A DNA stretch of 52,034 nt from Candidatus Doudnabacteria bacterium (GTDB lineage: Bacteria; Patescibacteriota; Doudnabacteria; UBA920), in assembly GCA_003151625.1 (NCBI GenBank), contig PLYC01000032.1, forward strand, positions 1 through 52,034, written 5' to 3'. The translations under genes and the position numbers were made by a program. This document shows, one piece after another, positions 48,042 through 52,034 of the stretch. Position 1 is the first letter of the stretch; each line of letters opens with the position of its first letter. Under the pieces are notes generated by a model. It had not been told where the DNA came from. It did no database searches and saw nothing but the letters and a program-made list of their open reading frames with translations.

Positions 48042-48743
48042 CTATTTAACAAACTCAAATCCATTTCTTAAAACATCCAGCTTGTTCCAAATATCGGTTC
48101 GGTCGAACTCTGTTCTTGGCGGGGAATAATTTTCGGCATTGGTCCAGCGCGCGGTTTCGTCTAACTCATAACAAAGGTTGCCGTAAAATGCCCTGTTGTA
48201 GTGCGTTTCGCTAAAATTCCCGGCACCGGCGTCGGTATTAACCGCGGTGACAAAAACAACACCATTGCCTTGCACAGCGTCTGTAGTATGGCCGCCGGCT
48301 AAATCCAGGGCGGAAAATGTTCCGCAATCGCCAATGGTTGTTTTATTTTTTAAGACCGATACGGCAACACCGGCAGATCCTAAATTAGTATTTAAATACG
48401 GCTGGCCGTTTAACACAAAGCACATATCCGGCATAAGCCCATAAGGCACACAAGCGGAAAAATTTACGCCTTTGGTATTATTAGCTTTTACTTTTGCGCC
48501 GGTAAATAATGTAAAATTGTTTAAATATAAAATCTTAAAATGTTCGGCGGCGTTGTTGTAAACTTCCAAAGATACAGACGGGGTTGTTGGCGTTACCGGT
48601 TTTGCCGGGGTCGAGGTCGCCGTAGCCGGCGTGGTTGTTCCCTGTTGATTTTGTGCGGGTTGAACAGGTTGAACAGCAGGCTGCTGTTTGGAACACGCAG
48701 CGGCTAAAAATAAAATTGTTGCGATGATAAAATATTTTTTCAT
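48042..48743 (-). CDS. Lipoprotein of unknown function
   Basis: A lipoprotein signal peptide is clear: MKKYFIIATILFLAAACSK with the lipobox LAAAC (Cys 17). A Pro/Thr/Gln-rich linker follows to about residue 57, then a globular domain of about 175 residues with four Cys (FSACVPYG, DMCFVLNG, GDCGTF, NLCYELDE). No family recognised. The start codon lies one base after the hicA stop, so it is cotranscribed with the toxin pair. Confidence 0.8.
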   Translation of the reverse strand: MKKYFIIATILFLAAACSKQQPAVQPVQPAQNQQGTTTPATATSTPAKPVTPTTPSVSLEVYNNAAEHFKILYLNNFTLFTGAKVKANNTKGVNFSACVPYGLMPDMCFVLNGQPYLNTNLGSAGVAVSVLKNKTTIGDCGTFSALDLAGGHTTDAVQGNGVVFVTAVNTDAGAGNFSETHYNRAFYGNLCYELDETARWTNAENYSPPRTEFDRTDIWNKLDVLRNGFEFVK

Positions 48744-48744
48744 G

Positions 48745-48969
48745 TTATTTAAACTTTAAAAAATCCTCTTCGCTAACTTGAGCCAAATCTAAAATTCCCC
48801 GAAAAGTGCCTCGGGATAATTCCTTATGTAAAGGCACAATAGTTGCAATTGTTTGGTTAAAGAGGGTTTTTCGCAACTTAACATGGCTACCTTTTTGGGA
48901 AACCTCAACAAAATCAAACTGCCTGCACAATATTTTAATTACTTGTTTGCCCGAAAAAATTTTAGCCAT
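48745..48969 (-). CDS. hicA: HicA family toxin, second pair
   Basis: The 74-residue protein shows IFSGKQVIKILCRQFDFVEVSQKGSHVKLRK with the catalytic His of GSHVK, and TIVPLHKELSRGTFRGILDLAQVSEEDFL. The ATG at 48969 overlaps the hicB reading frame by eight bases. It lies between fusA and tuf. Confidence 0.92.
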   Translation of the reverse strand: MAKIFSGKQVIKILCRQFDFVEVSQKGSHVKLRKTLFNQTIATIVPLHKELSRGTFRGILDLAQVSEEDFLKFK

Positions 48970-49180
48970 TTGCCACTTCAAGAGTTGTAATTAAAGCGGG
49001 GTTTTTGACGGAATATTTTTTTGCCTTTGGCGTATCTTCTAAATATAATTCAACAGCTTCTCTTAAATTATCCTGTGCGGATTCTACAGTTTTGCCCTGA
49101 CTAACCACCCCAAGCTCAACGCACCTGGCAACAAACCACTTCCCCTCTTTATTAATAATTGTTGTAAATTTGTAAATCAT
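48962..49180 (-). CDS. hicB: HicB family antitoxin, second pair, probably leaderless
   Basis: The 72-residue protein shows FTTIINKEGKWFVARCVELGVVSQGKTVESAQDNLREAVELYLED, the HicB fold. It lacks a DNA-binding tail. A TATAAT lies exactly 6 nt before the ATG, as in the first hicBA pair, so the message probably starts at the ATG. Confidence 0.92.
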   Translation of the reverse strand: MIYKFTTIINKEGKWFVARCVELGVVSQGKTVESAQDNLREAVELYLEDTPKAKKYSVKNPALITTLEVANG

Positions 49181-49186
49181 AAATTT

Positions 49187-49192
49187 ATTATA
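49187..49192 (-). promoter_or_regulatory. -10 box of the second hicBA pair
   Basis: TATAAT followed by AAATTT and ATG on the minus strand. A -35 box is not clear. Confidence 0.55.
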
Positions 49193-49201
49193 CTCTTTTT
49201 A

Positions 49202-49561
49202 TTATAAATCATCAATTTCCATTTTTGGCCCTTCAAAGTCAAAACTCGGGTCTATGACTTCGGCGCGCAAATCTACGCCAACGCGCTCTTCATGGATACG
49301 CGGCCGGTCTACGACTTTTGGACCTTTGGTCGCAGGACTCGGAGCTGAATACATGGGCAAATCTTCCTGGAGCTGGGCTTGGGTAATAATTTTGTTTATA
49401 CCTTCCACATCTTCTATTTGCCTTTTGAGTTTACCGAGCAAAAGCGTTTGGTAATCTTCTATATTCATTATTACTAGCTTCGCCTCCCCTGTCTCGTCAA
49501 TAACAAAAAACTTGCCTCCATCGGCTTTTGCCAGATTGATTATATCCTGTAGGTTTGCCAT
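49202..49561 (-). CDS. Phd/YefM-like N-terminal domain protein of unknown function
   Basis: Residues 1-45 (LQDIINLAKADGGKFFVIDETGEAKLVIMNIEDYQTLL) resemble the Phd/YefM antitoxin fold, where GEAKLVIMNIEDY matches the usual 'PVAVLxxxxxY' strand. The C-terminal half is Pro-rich and acidic, probably disordered. I recall similar proteins in Patescibacteria without a toxin partner; no toxin gene is next to it, though hicBA follows. Three bases separate it from the upstream gene. Confidence 0.65.
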   Translation of the reverse strand: MANLQDIINLAKADGGKFFVIDETGEAKLVIMNIEDYQTLLLGKLKRQIEDVEGINKIITQAQLQEDLPMYSAPSPATKGPKVVDRPRIHEERVGVDLRAEVIDPSFDFEGPKMEIDDL

Positions 49562-49564
49562 AAA

Positions 49565-49930
49565 TTATTTTTCGTTATTTAATCTTTTTTTAATTTCTTC
49601 CTGCACGGCAACCAAAGCCTGTTTATCTGTAATTAAACTTAATCTATGATTCATCCAAGTGGTATTATTCTGCTTTCTGACCTTCTTCAATTCCTGAATT
49701 TGAGCTGCCGATATCCCAGTGATACTCTTAATTTGACCTTTGGCTCTTTCTAAAACCAACAACAAGTCGGCCATAGTTGTACGCTCGGGGTCGCTTAATC
49801 TTTGATAAAATTCCGCTTGCTGGCCGTGAATTACATCCCATCTATTTTCAGGGGTAATGGGAGTAAAACCGATATCAATTTCCTGTTCGCTTGATAACTC
49901 TCCGCGCATAAAAAAACTCTTTAATTTCAT
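49565..49930 (-). CDS. Hypothetical helical protein
   Basis: The 121-residue protein is soluble and helical (MKLKSFFMRGELSSEQEI, LLLVLERAKGQIKSI, QIQELKKVRKQNN). No family recognised. It follows the fusA terminator and starts the small-gene block that ends with the lipoprotein. The start could also be the ATG at 49963, which overlaps the terminator tail. Confidence 0.62.
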   Translation of the reverse strand: MKLKSFFMRGELSSEQEIDIGFTPITPENRWDVIHGQQAEFYQRLSDPERTTMADLLLVLERAKGQIKSITGISAAQIQELKKVRKQNNTTWMNHRLSLITDKQALVAVQEEIKKRLNNEK

Positions 49931-49957
49931 AGTCAGTCTACCCCAAAAATTATCAAA

Positions 49958-49984
49958 AAACAAGGGCGGCTCAGAGAGCCGCCC
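49958..49984 (-). terminator. Terminator of fusA
   Basis: GGGCGGCTC-AGA-GAGCCGCCC is a perfect 9-bp stem with 3-nt loop. On the minus strand it is followed by TTGTTTTTTG. Confidence 0.9.
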
Positions 49985-50017
49985 CTACATCTTTTGATGT
50001 TCCGATGTTTCCATCAG

Positions 50018-50063
50018 CGTTTATTTTGCGTTGCAGTCTTCGCGTCTATTTTCGCTTCTACAA
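50018..50063. repeat. Family B half-arm after fusA
   Basis: It reads GCGTTGCAGTC, TTCGCGTCTA, TTTTCGCTTCTA, the same as the right arm of the B copies, and abuts the fusA stop. The left arm is missing, perhaps replaced by the terminator. Confidence 0.75.
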
Positions 50064-52034
50064 TTACATTCCTTTACGAACATTAATACCCGCTCTGCTC
50101 TCTATAATCCCCGCCGCAACGTTCTTCGGCACTTCGGCGTAGTGGTCAAATTCCATTGTATAGCTTGCTTGTCCCTGCGTCATAGAACGCAAAGCCGTGG
50201 CATAACCAAACATTTCGGACAGCGGAACCATGGCGTCAATAACTTTAAGATGCAAGCGGTCGGTCATTTCGTTAATTTGCGCGCGCTTACTGTTCAAGTC
50301 TCCAATTACATCGCCCATGTTGGTTTCCGGAGTTATAACTTCCACTTTCATTACCGGTTCCAGAATAATCGGGTCGGCGTGCTTAACCGCATCCTGCAAA
50401 GCTTTTGAACCCGCGATTTTGAACGCCATTTCCGAAGAGTCTACTTCGTGGTAGGAACCGTCAAAAGCAGCGGCACGGAAGTCCACCAGAGGGTAGCCCG
50501 CGATGACACCGTTAGCCGCGGACTCCTGAATACCTTTATCGATTGGTTTAATGTATTCTTTTGGAATAGCGCCGCCGACTATTTCGTCCAAAAATTCGTA
50601 ACCTTTGCCGCGTTCCATAGGTTCAACGCGCAAATATACGTGTCCATACTGTCCGCGACCGCCGGTTTGGCGGATGTATTTGCTTTCGGCTTCGGCAATC
50701 TTTTTGATGGTCTCTTTATAAGCGACTTCCGGTTTGCCCACGTTGGCTTCCACTTTGAATTCTCTTTTCATACGATCCACGATAATCTCAAGGTGAAGTT
50801 CACCCATACCGCCAATAATGGTCTGCTGGGTTTCTTCGTTCGTGGAAAGTTTAAAGGTTGGATCTTCTTCGGCCAATTTGGAAAGGGCAATACCCATTTT
50901 TTCCTGGTCAGCCTTAGTCTTTGGCTCAATGGACATATGAATAACCGGGTCGGCAAATTTAATTCGTTCGAGCTGTATTGGTTTATCCACGTCGCAAAGA
51001 GTGTCCCCGGTAAAGGTGTCTTTGGGTCCTACCAAAGCGCAAATGTCGCCGGCGAAAACTTCCTTAACTTCTTCGCGGTCGTCGGCTTTCATTCGCACAA
51101 TACGGCCAACGCGTTCTTTGTTGCCGGTACGCGCATTAAGCACATAGCTTCCGGCATCCAGGTGTCCGGCGTATACGCGGAAAAAGCAAAGTCTTCCTAC
51201 AAACGGGTCAGTAGCAATTTTAAACGCCAAAGCCGTAAACGGTTCTTCATCGGTCGGCTGTCTTTCTATGTCGGCTCCGGTTTTTAAGTCGTGCCCTTTT
51301 ACTACTCCCCTGTCGGCAGGAGAAGGCAAAAAGTTGGTTACGGCGTCCAGAATTGTTTGCACAATAATTCCGCGTCCGTCGCCGCCCAAAACCGGAAAGA
51401 ATGCTCCGCCCTGCACGGCTTTACGAATGGCGGTTAAAAATTCTTTTTCTGTTAATTCCTGGCCGGCTAAATATTTTTCCATTATAGCGTCATCGCTCTC
51501 CACAACTTTTTCCAAAAGCTTATGGCGCCACTCTTTGGCTTTTTCCAGCATGTCGGCTGGAACTTCACCGACAACAAATTCTTTGTCCGTAAAATCTTTA
51601 TAGGTGTAGGACTTCATGTTAATTAAGTCCACTACGCCGTTAATGTCTTTTTCAAAACCAATTGGCAACTGGATAGGAAAAGCGTTTGGCGATAATCTTT
51701 TGTGGATAGAGTCCAGAGACTTATAAAAGTCACCGCCGGTTTGGTTGATTTTGTTAATAAAGCACATGCGAGGCACGTGGTACTTGTCGGCTTGCCTCCA
51801 TACAGTTTCACTTTGCGGTTCAACACCCATTTTTCCGTCAAAAACGACAACCGCACCGTCGAGCACGCGCAAAGAACGCTCCACTTCCACGGTAAAATCC
51901 ACGTGGCCGGGAGTGTCAATAATGTTAATTTTGTATTTAGTGTCGTCGGCCAGCTTAATAAAGCGGGGTTGCCAATAACATGTTACGGCCGCGGCGGTAA
52001 TGGTAATTCCGCGCTCGCGCTCCTGCTCCATCCA
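50064..52034 (-). CDS. fusA: Elongation factor G, N-terminal part outside the window
   Basis: EF-G moves tRNA and mRNA through the ribosome. The part seen (about 656 residues) starts [12 protein letters not shown] just before switch I, then [32 protein letters not shown], and domains II-V with [10 protein letters not shown]-like [18 protein letters not shown] and [20 protein letters not shown]. The first 40 or so residues with the P-loop lie beyond position 52034. In the usual order rpsL and rpsG would lie further upstream. Confidence 0.97.
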   Translation of the reverse strand, partial: WMEQERERGITITAAAVTCYWQPRFIKLADDTKYKINIIDTPGHVDFTVEVERSLRVLDGAVVVFDGKMGVEPQSETVWRQADKYHVPRMCFINKINQTGGDFYKSLDSIHKRLSPNAFPIQLPIGFEKDINGVVDLINMKSYTYKDFTDKEFVVGEVPADMLEKAKEWRHKLLEKVVESDDAIMEKYLAGQELTEKEFLTAIRKAVQGGAFFPVLGGDGRGIIVQTILDAVTNFLPSPADRGVVKGHDLKTGADIERQPTDEEPFTALAFKIATDPFVGRLCFFRVYAGHLDAGSYVLNARTGNKERVGRIVRMKADDREEVKEVFAGDICALVGPKDTFTGDTLCDVDKPIQLERIKFADPVIHMSIEPKTKADQEKMGIALSKLAEEDPTFKLSTNEETQQTIIGGMGELHLEIIVDRMKREFKVEANVGKPEVAYKETIKKIAEAESKYIRQTGGRGQYGHVYLRVEPMERGKGYEFLDEIVGGAIPKEYIKPIDKGIQESAANGVIAGYPLVDFRAAAFDGSYHEVDSSEMAFKIAGSKALQDAVKHADPIILEPVMKVEVITPETNMGDVIGDLNSKRAQINEMTDRLHLKVIDAMVPLSEMFGYATALRSMTQGQASYTMEFDHYAEVPKNVAAGIIESRAGINVRKGM

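Noticed and set aside
50448-51287. Long plus-strand frame of 279 codons inside fusA
   Set aside because: It is a shadow of the EF-G reading frame, which is fully supported by motifs.

Overview
The window looks like a piece of a Candidate Phyla Radiation (Patescibacteria) genome, most likely Parcubacteria-like. The evidence is by eye only: a ribosomal protein operon with no L30 gene between S5 and L15, a split transketolase, a reduced sugar metabolism made of lower glycolysis plus the non-oxidative pentose phosphate steps, short housekeeping proteins, a large VirD4/HerA-type ATPase with an N-terminal membrane anchor, and many small membrane or secreted proteins without clear family. Nearly all genes are on the minus strand. 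Only four genes are on the plus strand.

Layout. 1-4.4 kb: ybaB, an FNR-like oxidoreductase, a CAP-domain protein, an EVE protein, an HD hydrolase, a small secreted protein and a broken recJ. 4.4-20.2 kb: carbon metabolism (gpmI, eno, pgk, gap, a PfkB kinase, split tkt, rpe, rpiB, tpiA, galT) mixed with a lycopene-cyclase-like membrane protein, an ABC1/UbiB kinase, a hicBA pair and a GxxExxY nuclease-like gene. 20.2-25.9 kb: ruvX, a DUF559 gene, a DegP/HtrA protease, dnaX, a CDP-alcohol phosphatidyltransferase and a GtrA protein. 26-32.7 kb: proteins of unknown function, the VirD4-like ATPase, a zincin, a HAD hydrolase and a Nudix hydrolase. 32.7-45.1 kb: the S10-spc operon from rpsJ to secY. 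45.1-52 kb: tuf, a second hicBA pair, small unknown genes and the start-truncated fusA.

The most striking signal is not a gene. Of the 20 spacers between rpsJ and secY, 19 are filled by 75-260-nt imperfect palindromes. Each arm repeats a short word several times. I sort them into seven word families: A (ATTCGT), B (TTCGC), C (GCTTAT), D (CAGCG), E (GCTAA), F (TTTTACTTAATT) and G (TTCGAAATT). An eighth family, H (ATCTGT), occurs as about 46-nt inverted repeats enclosing the GxxExxY PD-(D/E)XK gene, exactly filling the gap between galT and tpiA. The DUF559 gene is likewise enclosed by inverted copies of another palindrome (family K) and sits exactly between degP and ruvX. This suggests that nuclease-like genes are the carriers or former movers of these repeats.

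Other repeats enter coding sequence. A 30-bp palindrome with a GGATCC centre (family P) is inserted in the same reading frame in eno, rplF and rplD and always encodes a Ser/Gly/Ala decapeptide. RuvX and RecJ carry peptides from other palindromes (family Q and K), and recJ is cut short inside a family R (TGTCATTCCGAG) repeat.

The four plus-strand genes are all membrane proteins, each with a near-consensus sigma-70 promoter and a strong Shine-Dalgarno sequence, unlike most ribosomal protein genes here, whose start-proximal sequence is a palindrome arm. Both hicBA pairs appear to be transcribed leaderless, with the -10 box exactly 6 nt before the hicB start codon. No tRNA, rRNA, CRISPR array or complete insertion sequence was seen.
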